From assembly GCF_000150275.1 (NCBI RefSeq), contig NW_002060943.1, forward strand, positions 7,882,066 through 7,946,065: DNA of 64,000 nucleotides. Direction: 5' to 3'. Shown here piece by piece: positions 50,411 to 64,000 of this stretch. The first letter of the stretch is position 1, and the number at the start of each line of letters is the position of its first letter. Under the pieces are notes generated by a model. The model searched no databases, had not been told where the DNA came from, and was given only the letters and a program-made list of their open reading frames with translations. The position numbers were made by a program, and so were the translations under genes. The DNA is from Trichoplax adhaerens (Eukaryota > Placozoa > Uniplacotomia > Trichoplacea > Trichoplacidae).

Positions 50411-51325
50411 CACGAGTAGGCATGGTGCTGCACAGGTACAGTAGATGTACAGGGTGTCTCATAAGTATTTCCCACTGTTTGAAATTATATCACATTATAA
50501 CTTCAAGTCCTTATTAGACAAATTTGGTATTATTTGATATGATATCATGACTTCATGAGGATATTAGTAATATCACGAGTAGGCATGGTGCTGCACAGGT
50601 ACAGTAGATGTAAATTTAGTAAATTACTGCAGTAATCCATGCATGTAGCCGGTGTAGTGTACAGTATCTAGTCGTAGGTATCTACTTCTGAGACAAATAG
50701 AAATCGCGGATATCATCATGAAATCATACCATATGATATCATGACTTCATGAAGATATTAGTAATATCACGAGTAGGCATGGTGCTGCACAGGTACAGTA
50801 GATGTAAATTTAGTAAATTACTGCAGTAATCCATGCATGTAGCCGGTATAGTGTACAGTATCCAGTCGTAGGTATCTACTTCTGAGACAAATAGAAATCG
50901 CGGATATCGTCATGAAATCATACCATATGATATCATGACTTCATGAAGATATTAGTAATATCACGAGTAGGCATGGTGCTGCACAGGTACAGTAAATGTA
51001 AATTTAGTAAATTACTGCAGTAATCCATGCATGTAGCCGGTATAGTGTACAGTATCTAGTCGTAGGTATCTACTTCTGAGACAAATAGAAATCGCGGATA
51101 TCATCATGAAATCATACCGTACGATATCATGACTTCATGAAGATATTAGTATAGATGTAAATTTAGTAAATTATTGCAGTACTGTAATCCATGCATGTAT
51201 CTAGTGTAGTGTATAGTATCTAATCGTAGGTATCTACTTTTGAGACAAATAGAAATCGCGGATATCATCATGAAATCATACCATACGATATCATGACCTG
51301 ATGAAGATATTAGTATAGTATAGTA
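50411..51325. repeat. ~194-bp tandem array, about 5 copies
   Basis: The landmark CACGAGTAGGCATGGTGCTG occurs at 50411, 50574, 50768 and 50962, so the full period is 194 bp and the first copy is shortened and different. A fifth copy from about 51120 lacks the landmark and is more diverged; a sixth is a fragment. Copies are nearly identical. Each unit carries dyad-rich DNA (ATGATATCATGACTTCATGA) and GTACAGTA pieces. No ORF crosses the units. Confidence 0.9.
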
Positions 51326-52440
51326 TTGTAGTTCGGTATGTATGATGAATAATGATCAACTTCAATCATTATGCTGTACACACAGTGTACACTGCACACT
51401 ACCGTATATTTATTTATCATCATCAACATCATTAATGTAATGTCATGACTAATGTAGTCTACTCCAAAATATGGAGGCCGATTATTTTACCGATCATTTG
51501 CATCGCAAGTCATGTCTGCAACGGTGCTGTCCGCATTTAAATTTTCTGTTATCATTTCATGGTACCGTATGAAATAGAATGGCTGAAAAAATGACAAGCT
51601 TTCACATTATTTCCCACTATGAGGCCCTCGCTTTCTTTCTTTATTACTGTAGTCCATTAGTCCTGGTACGGTATTGCAAAAACACGAAAACTAAATATTT
51701 ACAGGACAGGAGCTTGCGTGGCGAATTACGGTAGTATTGTAGTAGTACGCTACTTTATCATGTTTGCTAAAATAGATGAGTATACTGTGCTTACGGTTGC
51801 AATATTTATTTATAAAGTGACTGTAATACAAATCACGTCAAAACGCTATTCAAAAGTGATTTACTGTACTCGTTTTCATTTGCAACTCGCAAATTTGATG
51901 AGATTATAACATAGATGAAGAAATCATACTATTGACATGTGATTTACTCATTGTCACTGACAGCTCTCCAATCTGTTGCAGTGAGTTGTGCCTGCATACT
52001 ATCATCGTACTGTACTGCAGAATGCATCTTTGACTGTAATGGAGATACTTGAAAAGTTTAAACACCAGATCCTTAAATGTATTTATCCTCCTTCACTTGA
52101 CTGCATTGTTTGTTGTTAGAATAATAATAATTGTTATGCACTCCATTTGAAAAATATTGATCAGTACCAGTAGCTGCGATTGCGGCCATGAGAAATACTT
52201 TAGGATGGTTACTCTGCTTTTTGCACAATCAGGATTCCTCATGGCCACGTGTACTCGTACACTTATGGCTTGCAGTCTCGTTTGCACTAAGTCCAGGCCT
52301 GGTCTAAACTGGAAAATCGACATTTTCCTAACTGAAAGCAAGACCAGTGTTAAGGTCTCATAACTGACAAACAAGACCTGATTTGTTTTCACTATCATGC
52401 ACAACAGCTTTCAGACCTGTGCACATGGTCAGCTGAAAAG

Positions 52441-52520
52441 GCGTACGTCATGCGCGTACGAGACACAGCGAGAGCCGCGTGGTATATAATAACGTAGGCA
52501 ATGCATAGTTGAGCTCTAGA
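52441..52520 (+). promoter_or_regulatory. putative TATA promoter of the intronless gene
   Basis: TATATAAT at 52483-52490 lies in a locally GC-rich patch that also holds TACGTCA (52444-52450, a CRE half-site like sequence). A GTAAGC donor near 52591 and an AAAG acceptor near 52905 suggest a 5' UTR intron before the ATG at 52917. Based on motif spacing only. Confidence 0.35.
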
Positions 52521-52916
52521 CCTGTGCTTCTAATTCATCGGTGGAGAACGTTTCCTCGACCATTTTTTCTCATTGCAATTGGATTTTCTGGTAAGCTCGA
52601 TTGCATTAGCCATCTTTCAATACATTACCTGGAAATGCAGTGAATTTCACAATTACGCTAGGATTACCGACGATTTGAATAATACAGTGCATCAACGTTA
52701 CTGCTACATTTCTGCATATTTTCTGCAGTGCGGACTGGTTGGTTTAGTCGCTGCGTATCTTCAAATGATACTAACCGAAAATGTTGCATAACTTAGCATT
52801 TGCTACAATGTATTTTTGCTAAGCATGAGTTTCAGTGTTTTCTATACTTAATAATTGCAATTGAATTCAGAAGAAGTAATTTTATTGTTGTACTTCTATT
52901 CAAAGAATTGGTAACG

Positions 52917-54305
52917 ATGCCTTATTCATCGCGCGACGGAGATCGCCCACAGTGGAACGGAAGAGATGTCGACAGAAGAAGCGATTATTCTAGAGAGGAT
53001 GATAGACCCCCTCGGTATAACAAATTTGCTTCAGAAAATCGCTTTAATGATCGAGACAATTTTCGCCCAAGGAGACCTGGTATGCCTTCCAATAATGGTA
53101 GACCTATGCGTGGTCGAAACGGCAACGATAGGCGATTTGATCCAAGAAGTCAGCGTGGTGGGCGCCGTCAAGACGGCAATGGCAGACCTCGGGATGCTCG
53201 GCCACGTGAATATTACGTCAACCGATTTGTCATTTTCTGCAATGCAGCTGATCCTGATGAGAAACTTAGCGTTATACCCTACGAAGGCAATCATAACGAA
53301 GTCTACGACAACCAAGACAAAGTCTACATTCATGAACCTGCATTTGATAGAAAGCTCAATTATGCTGATTTGATGGCTGCCCTTTCCTACTGTATGAAGC
53401 GCACGGTGCAAACTTACAAAGCCGACCGACATGGCGAGTTATTTTTCATTGCAAGATACGGGAAAATCTTTTACACCAATGTCAATCAAGATCGTGACCG
53501 TTCAAAATGGACCGTTGCATCATTTATGAACAGCGTCAACACGCACAATTGGCCATTCGCTCAGGAATTGGAAACTAAAAGTGAAGCGAACCAACCAGAT
53601 ATTAGGCATTCGTTTTATCCTGTTAATGAAAATGTTCAACCTTCCGACTTTGAACGGGCGCTAGAACGAAAGAAATTTCAGAAGATTGATACCACGGAAG
53701 AATACTATGTTAGCTACGTATTAGAGGACAAAGAACGCGATAAACGGCGCAACGTCTTTATCTGCTATGATCAACACTTGAAATTCAAACGTATTCGTGT
53801 TCCGACTATCAAATGGTGCGATATCGATATCAGTCGCGACGATAACGTCGACTTAAGAATTAGCTTCAGAAGTGAAAGAGTATTAGAAAGGCGAGATCTG
53901 AACATGGATGATCGACTGGTTCAATCGTTGAAAGAGATTCCTTTGATGGATTTGATTACTTTTGACAAGAAGAATAACCTACAGGTATTGCAAGATAGGG
54001 AGAATGTGCAGTTGGTTAGACACAAGATCACCCATGCTTACATCATAACTCGCGAATTTTGCCAAAGCCGAAATTTAGAACCCTTTTGGCATTATTTAAC
54101 GGTGAACTGTACTGAAGTTACAGAGTACTCGCGCTTGGATAAAAATATTGGAGCATTCAAAACGGTTGAATCGAAGTGTGAAATAACTGCGACGGTCGAT
54201 CATGTTGGTAAACTAAAGATTCATAAAGAAGATAAGCTTGCTGAAGTTGTGAAAGCAATGCTAAAATTTTGGGGGCAACAATTGCCAGCCACCTTTAAGA
54301 ATTAA
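52917..54305 (+). CDS. unrecognised intronless gene, RG/RD-rich N-terminus
   Basis: Encodes 462 aa from MPYSSRDGDRPQWNG; the in-frame ATG at 52800 is rejected because the first 39 residues are hydrophobic and look untranslated. Residues 1-95 are disordered and rich in Arg, Asp, Gly and Asn (GRPMRGRNGNDRRF, QRGGRRQDGNGRPRDARPRE), an RGG-like RNA-binding composition. Residues about 96-462 look folded, with mixed charged and aromatic sequence (YYVNRFVIFCNAADPD, GELFFIARYGKIFYTN, EEYYVSYVLEDK, WCDIDIS-RD) and no signal peptide or membrane segment. I do not recognise the family. Coding GC is visibly higher than in neighbours, and 1.4 kb without an intron is unlike the other long genes here. A retrogene, a lineage-specific gene or a transferred gene are all possible. 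Confidence 0.8.
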   Translation: MPYSSRDGDRPQWNGRDVDRRSDYSREDDRPPRYNKFASENRFNDRDNFRPRRPGMPSNNGRPMRGRNGNDRRFDPRSQRGGRRQDGNGRPRDARPREYYVNRFVIFCNAADPDEKLSVIPYEGNHNEVYDNQDKVYIHEPAFDRKLNYADLMAALSYCMKRTVQTYKADRHGELFFIARYGKIFYTNVNQDRDRSKWTVASFMNSVNTHNWPFAQELETKSEANQPDIRHSFYPVNENVQPSDFERALERKKFQKIDTTEEYYVSYVLEDKERDKRRNVFICYDQHLKFKRIRVPTIKWCDIDISRDDNVDLRISFRSERVLERRDLNMDDRLVQSLKEIPLMDLITFDKKNNLQVLQDRENVQLVRHKITHAYIITREFCQSRNLEPFWHYLTVNCTEVTEYSRLDKNIGAFKTVESKCEITATVDHVGKLKIHKEDKLAEVVKAMLKFWGQQLPATFKN

Positions 54306-55998
54306 GACAACATCGAAATATCCAATTTTTTCCACTTCGTAGATGATCACTTTTACTTTATTCGTTTATGAATTGCTTACGCGGTCTTTGTCTGTTCCTG
54401 GTAATTCATTGATTACACGGGTCGTTTGTTGGTAGTTTCAAATATTATTTTAAGCCGTTCTTGATGTGGTAAATTTGGAGTATTTAATTTTTAAGAAGAT
54501 AGAAATGCGGTAACTGAACTAGCTTATAGGATACAATTTTTTGTTATCTGACTTCATTTCGGTTGGCTTATTTCGATAGTATTAAGTTTAGAATTGATGA
54601 ATGAATATGGCCTATTCAATACCCGTACATCTGTAGAGTTTCACATGTGCAGTCGAATATATCGACGTTTTAGTATGGTTGTGTTCCTTCGAGTTTCTGT
54701 GCGCCACTGCATTACAGTAGGTTATAGGGCTTATTGCATTTTGTACAAGTCATCAGTCCGGATGTAAAATTAAAAATAAAAAGTATCGTATATTGGAATG
54801 TCCATGTGATAGAGGAGTTACTATGCTCAAAAGGAAAGTTCTAATCATTACAGCAAAACAGGACTTCGTAAACGGAATTCACTGAAACCTGAAGATTGAG
54901 ATAGAGTACTAATAAATCAATCAGTGACTCAGCAGAACGTTTCAACTTGTCCCATGAAGAAAGTGCAAGTTGTGATGAGTAAAAAAGGGACTAGTGTTGT
55001 GCAGATTAACGCTAAAAACTTGCAACTGGCGTTTGTGCAAGTTGCTGGCTATGCCATATCTACAAGTGTGCCAATGCCATACGTGTGCACAAGACATTTT
55101 TCAATTTTGAACGCAGACGCTAAAATGCAATTCCATCTAAAGAAAGTAATCCAAAGTTTATATACATGAAATCCGTCAATTTAGATCCTAAATTAACTTT
55201 ATAGGTCTATACGGATGATTAGCGTAAAATTTCATGGAATGAAAAGTAATTGACTGAAAGTGTGCCAATACCATACGTGTGCACAAGACATTTTTTCAAT
55301 TTTGAACGCAGACGCTAAAATGCAATTCCATCTAAAGAAAGTAATCCAAAGTTTATATACATGAAATCCGTCAATTTAGATCCTAAATTAACTTTATAGG
55401 TCTTCTATACGGATGATTAGCGTAAAATTTCATGGAATGAAAAGTAATTGACTGAAAGTGTGCCAATACCATACGTGTACACAAGACATTTTTTCAATTT
55501 TGAACGCAGACGCTAAAATGCAATTCCATCTAAAGAAAGTAATCCTAAGTTTATATACATGAAATCCGTCAATTTAGATCCTAAATTAAGTTTATAGGTC
55601 TGTCTATACAGATGATTAGCGTAAAATATCATGGAATGAAAAGTAATTGACTGAAAGTTGAAAATTTATTTTTGGTTTTCATATCCAGTACAGCATCAAC
55701 CATTGCGGTCTTCAACGGATACAGTATGGTACGGTACTGAGCGTCAGGGGGTCGGGTTGGGTCCATGTTGAATATTGAACGATACAAAGGCGTGTTGGTC
55801 TAAAGAGCGTTTACAGTTAGTATACTGTCCTGTACTATACCTTACAGCATAGAGTACAGTATGGATTGAACACAGTAATCTACCGCATCGATGTCATTCA
55901 CTAAATTACAATTCTCATCCAGAGCACTCTGGGCCTGTTTTAAAAGCTAGAAACTTGCTCCTTCGTTGTGGTTATATTATAGCATTAAAGTGAAAAGA
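54306..55998. other. intergenic before PINCH
   Basis: 3' flank of the intronless gene, then a ~195-bp tandem array (55067-55660) and sparse GTAC units at 55720-55870 upstream of PINCH. An ORF at 54924-55169 ends inside the first repeat copy and is not conserved. Confidence 0.55.
55067..55660. repeat. ~195-bp tandem array, three copies
   Basis: Units begin GTGTGCCAAT at 55067, 55260 and 55459 (spacing 193 and 199). Copies are almost identical apart from small indels (CTATACGG / CTTCTATACGG) and single substitutions. The last copy ends near 55660. Unrelated in sequence to the 194-bp array at 50.4 kb. Confidence 0.9.
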
Positions 55999-58900
55999 AT
56001 GTCTGTACTAGCCGATGCTAACTGTGCAATTTGTCGGCGAAAGTTTGATTCTAACGAAAAAGCGTTTACATCAAGCGGTAAAGTGTATCACGAGCAATGT
56101 TTCATGTAAGTTGAGCACTATTCGATGGAGATAGCTCCGGTACTGGATATCATTAGCATACAACATAGTCATTTTTAGCCCTACCTGCAATACAACGAGT
56201 TACGGTAAAAGGATTGATGCAATGGCATAATTGCCACAACTCTAGTGCATCAATACAGAGGATAGAGCCGATAGGGATGATTTCGAAAATTATATTCTCT
56301 AGCTATTGATAGCTTTGAAACGTTTCAACAGCATGGAGTACAGTGCAATACGGCAATGGTTGTAAAAAAAATAGTTAATCAGTGCTATCGTACAATATAA
56401 ACTACTGTATAGATAATTTACATGCTCAGGCATGGAGCCTAGGATACAACAGATTCTTATTTATAAACTGGACTTGTTGAATATTTAGATGCTGCCAGTG
56501 CTTGCAACCCTTCCCCGACGGAATCTTCTTTGAAGTAAGTTATTATCTTTCTTCCATGTTGGACAGTCAAAAACGATCCTACCGTACAGTATGCACTAGG
56601 ATCTTGTCAACAGACTGTATATCGAATAAAACACTTAACAGCATGGTATTTTAACTTGTTTTCGATCTCCAATATGATTTATCCAACATGGGTACGAAAT
56701 ACAGCATGAAGGCAGAAAATACTGCGATTACGATTTCCGTATCCTTTTCGCTCCAGTATGTGGCGATTGTGGTAAGTAGATTTGTTGGCTAATCACTCTT
56801 TGCCTTTTCTACAGTTATTTTATCTCATAACACTACTATACATAATGTAACAAGCCTATATAGACTGTTTTATGGGTATAATTGTATCCTGTAACAACAC
56901 TGATTGTGCCAGTTCGAACATGGCATTCGTATAGCTATGCCAAATGTGCAGATAGTAAATACTGATAATACGTTTACCTATGATACTGTATTATACATGG
57001 AAACAACTACAGTACTGGATATGAAAGTTGAAGAAATGTCTAAACATATTGTACTACTATTCAGAATCCATAACGATTCCATCGGCTTCTTGATTGATTT
57101 AAACAACATTTCTGATAATATATAATCCTTATAGGAGAGTTTATTTCTGGACGTGTTATTAAAGCTTTATCTCGAAATTGGCATCCTCAATGTTTCCGTT
57201 GCGAGATATGTAAGACCTCATTAGCAGACAGTGGATTTGTCAAAAGTGGAAATAGGTTAGCTGGTAACTATGAAACGGCATTTACAATATCCACCTAGAT
57301 AGCAAGGACTACCTATCCCCTTTCTCTAACAATTGCATAAATTACGTGTAATAGAGCTTTATGTCGAAAGTGTAACGCCGAAGAAAAGCAAAGAAAGTTA
57401 AATATGACTATCTGTAAGGAATGCAAGTAGGTTCAATGTTAATATCAATCGCAATATCTAAATTACGGTATCAATTTTTTATTGCTAATCCACTATTTTA
57501 TTATTTCTATCATAGTGGCATTATCGAAGGAAGTGATTTTATAACCATTAATGGACAGAAGGCTCACATTTTTCATTTTGACTGCTATGTGTGCGGGTGA
57601 GCTTTTGAGTTAAACCGAATTAGTTTATCATATTTTAGCCAGAAGAACTGAATAACCAAAACAGTTTAATATTGCTAACGAATTTGGTATGGATACAGTG
57701 CAAAACACAGTTTTATGGATGTACTTCGAGGACGATATACTATATGCTTTAACTAGATTACTTATTAATAAGTATATCGTATTATTATTCTTTGTAAGAA
57801 AATAGGCCTATTCATTTACATTGACGTAGATCTCGTATCATTTACTATTTCCATTAAAACTACATATCAAAATTTTTAACATGATAAACTAAGTGTAAGT
57901 TTGAGTTCATTGAATAACTTCTCTTAATCAATAGGAAACCGCTAACATCTCATGGTTTTGAAAAAGATGGGAAAACATACTGTTTACGCTGTTACGACAA
58001 AATGGGAGTACCAATTTGTGCGGCTTGCAAGTATGTTGACTGTATTCTATCGTCATTTTTCAGTAACATTGTACGCACGCAAAGTTATGTACCATCATAA
58101 ACTCATTTGACCTACAGAATATTACTATACTGTAACTAAGATCAATTAAAATTTTTATTATCGTCTAGACGACCAATTACTGATGTACATATTGTTGCGG
58201 CATTGGGGAAGAGCTGGCATGCTGATGTAATTTAGCATTTGATAAATAATGTAAAATAACTTCCGTAAGTGGCACGAACGTCATTAAAGGATGCAATAAT
58301 TTCTTTCGTATTAAGCATTTCGCGTGTGCCAAATGTGAAAAGCCATTCCATGGGCGGCCACATTATGAACATAATGGATTAGCTTATTGCGAAACTCATT
58401 ATAATCAGGTGATCGATATCACATTTATTAGAATGATTATGAAAGTTAATTTCACAGAATATTTTGAATGTTAAAGTGAATCGTAAATAAGGTCATTAAT
58501 TCAGAATCTACAAATTTATGATAGTTATTTGGAGAAATATGCTTCTATTGCAACCAAGCCATAAAGTCTGACAGTATGTAATGTATACTAGAGTTTTCCA
58601 CAATGAGAGTTAATTATCCTTAATCTTATTGCATAAAGTACATACAGCATATCTATTTTTCGGGCGTTTATCTGTAATTCCTCATTAGTTGGCATCAAAT
58701 ATCGGCGACCTGATTTAGAGCTGCTGTAAATAATTATCTTTCTTATAGAAATGATACGAGCTTTTCGCAAACATTGGTGCGAAGATCACTTTCGGTGTAG
58801 TTCTTGCGGAAGTCAGTTAACGCTCAAGTCAGTATTTAATCTGTATCATGTTGTTGCAGATACTAATCTAATTTTCTAGAGAAGTTACAATTTAATATTT

Positions 58901-59031
58901 TATACTGAATTTATTGCAGGAGTAAATTCTTTGAGCTCGATTTACGTCCTCTATGTAAAAAATGCTACGATCGTTTTCCTAGCAAGTTAAGAAAACACCT
59001 GAAAACCAGAATGGGAAAGTCTGGAAATTAA
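55999..59031 (+). CDS. LIMS1: PINCH/LIMS five-LIM-domain focal-adhesion adaptor
   Basis: LIM-only adaptor of the ILK-PINCH-parvin complex that links integrins to actin. Twelve exons, roughly 55999-56106, 56487-56532, 56709-56772, 57137-57255, 57357-57429, 57517-57597, 57935-58029, 58169-58226, 58316-58409, 58531-58577, 58749-58828 and 58920-59031, stop TAA. Five double zinc fingers are in order: LIM1 [18 protein letters not shown]2 [28 protein letters not shown]3 [25 protein letters not shown]4 [28 protein letters not shown]5 [46 protein letters not shown] is a near match to vertebrate PINCH. A basic C-terminal tail follows LIM5. The last exons converge on PCCA, 411 bp away. Confidence 0.93.
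58270..58315 (+). other. candidate alternative first half of PINCH LIM4
   Basis: A GTAAG acceptor-like AG at 58268-58269 precedes 46 nt that are open in the PINCH frame and run straight into the LIM4 exon at 58316. The stretch encodes [16 protein letters not shown] before HFACAKC. Entry and exit phases equal those of the normal exon 58169-58226, so it could replace that exon. Confidence 0.35.
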
Positions 59032-59442
59032 ACCGAATGCTAGTAATGTTTAAATGTTTACGGAGTCTATAAGTATGTTTGAATACAGCTATATGACCAC
59101 TAACAATCTAAGTTAATTTGAACTCCATCGAAATTTTGAAAAATTTATCACACATCAAACATGTACCAAATGAATTTTATTAATTGATTACGATATATCA
59201 TTAAAAGGATTAGTGTTTTTATGCGTTTTATCCTAGTACAATGCATTTTGATTTTTATATTGCTAATACCATGATTTACAGTTGACGTTCAATGATCTGA
59301 ACTGTGCCAACTAGCATAAATTTGCTAGCATGCATCTAGGTGTAAGCGAGAAAATAGCAAGCTAACAAAGAAATTAATCATTCCTTAAACATTGATTATT
59401 ACATTGGCATGCAATGCTGAGATCAAATAATTTTATGGACTA
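59032..59442. other. short interval between convergent PINCH and PCCA
   Basis: 411 bp of AT-rich 3' flank. Nothing else was recognised. Confidence 0.6.

Positions 59443-64000
<4,558 letters not shown>

Larger units (their letters stand above)
47221..52400. other. gene-poor interval with tandem repeats
   Basis: Five kilobases without a recognisable exon chain. It contains a 79-bp duplication (49735-49892), a ~194-bp array (50411-51325) and scattered GTAC units. One ORF (about 48464-48622) has a hydrophobic stretch IYSFLFLYAIISFVEG followed by a few Cys, resembling a short secreted peptide, but it has no further support. Confidence 0.55.

Noticed and set aside
50411-51325. CRISPR-like array
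   Set aside because: Whole 194-bp units are repeated without variable spacers, and the host is an animal.
53031-53432. Antisense ORF of 133 codons inside the intronless gene
   Set aside because: Shadow of the plus-strand frame; no conserved motif or composition of its own.
54924-55169. ORF of 81 codons
   Set aside because: It ends inside the first copy of the tandem array and has no family resemblance.
56904-57125. ORF of 73 codons within PINCH
   Set aside because: Lies wholly in the intron between two confirmed LIM exons.

Overview
The window is nuclear DNA from an animal. It is AT-rich and carries intron-dense genes whose proteins match metazoan families at essentially every exon (ABCC5-type transporter, DMC1, cathepsin O, LHFPL, TRIP12, PRDX5, 4EHP/EIF4E2, PINCH, PCCA). 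Introns are mostly 50-300 nt and exons are often under 100 nt. PINCH and LHFPL are animal genes. Compact spacing, short introns and vertebrate-like gene structures suggest an early-branching animal, most likely a placozoan (Trichoplax/Hoilungia type). That placement is inference. There are no bacterial operons, CRISPR arrays or phage genes.

Layout: 440-8229 (+) the 3' two thirds or more of an ABCC5/MRP5-like ABC transporter, cut by the left edge. 8230-11654 is intergenic with a ~155-bp tandem array. 11655-14480 (+) DMC1, with 8-, 10- and 14-nt micro-exons and one GC-AG intron. 15200-16656 (-) cathepsin O. 16.7-20.8 kb is intergenic with GTAC-rich repeats. 20797-24837 (+) an LHFPL tetraspan gene with one 3.35-kb intron. 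26892-37717 (-) a TRIP12-type HECT ubiquitin ligase with roughly 50 short exons. 38-40.9 kb is intergenic with GTAC repeats. 40904-41910 (+) peroxiredoxin 5. 43102-43932 (-) an unrecognised protein with a PIP box, divergent from EIF4E2 at 44487-47220 (+). 47.2-52.4 kb is gene-poor with tandem arrays. 52917-54305 (+) an intronless, unrecognised RG/RD-rich gene with a TATA box. 55.07-55.66 kb is a ~195-bp tandem array. 55999-59031 (+) PINCH/LIMS. 59443-64000 (-) PCCA, cut by the right edge.

The genes are not an operon or a pathway cluster. They are unrelated housekeeping and signalling genes. Two features recur. First, dense blocks built on GTAC with 5-bp spacing (palindromic GTACA/GTACT mixtures) lie directly upstream of several gene starts (CTSO, PRDX5, the PIP-box/EIF4E2 divergent pair) and are nearly absent from gene bodies. 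Second, the splicing is unusually fine-grained: micro-exons, a stop-free 72-nt intron inside the TRIP12 WWE domain, and a phase-compatible alternative acceptor that would rewrite PINCH LIM4.

Exon boundaries were assigned by eye from GT/AG signals, reading phase and remembered family conservation. They have not been tested against transcripts.
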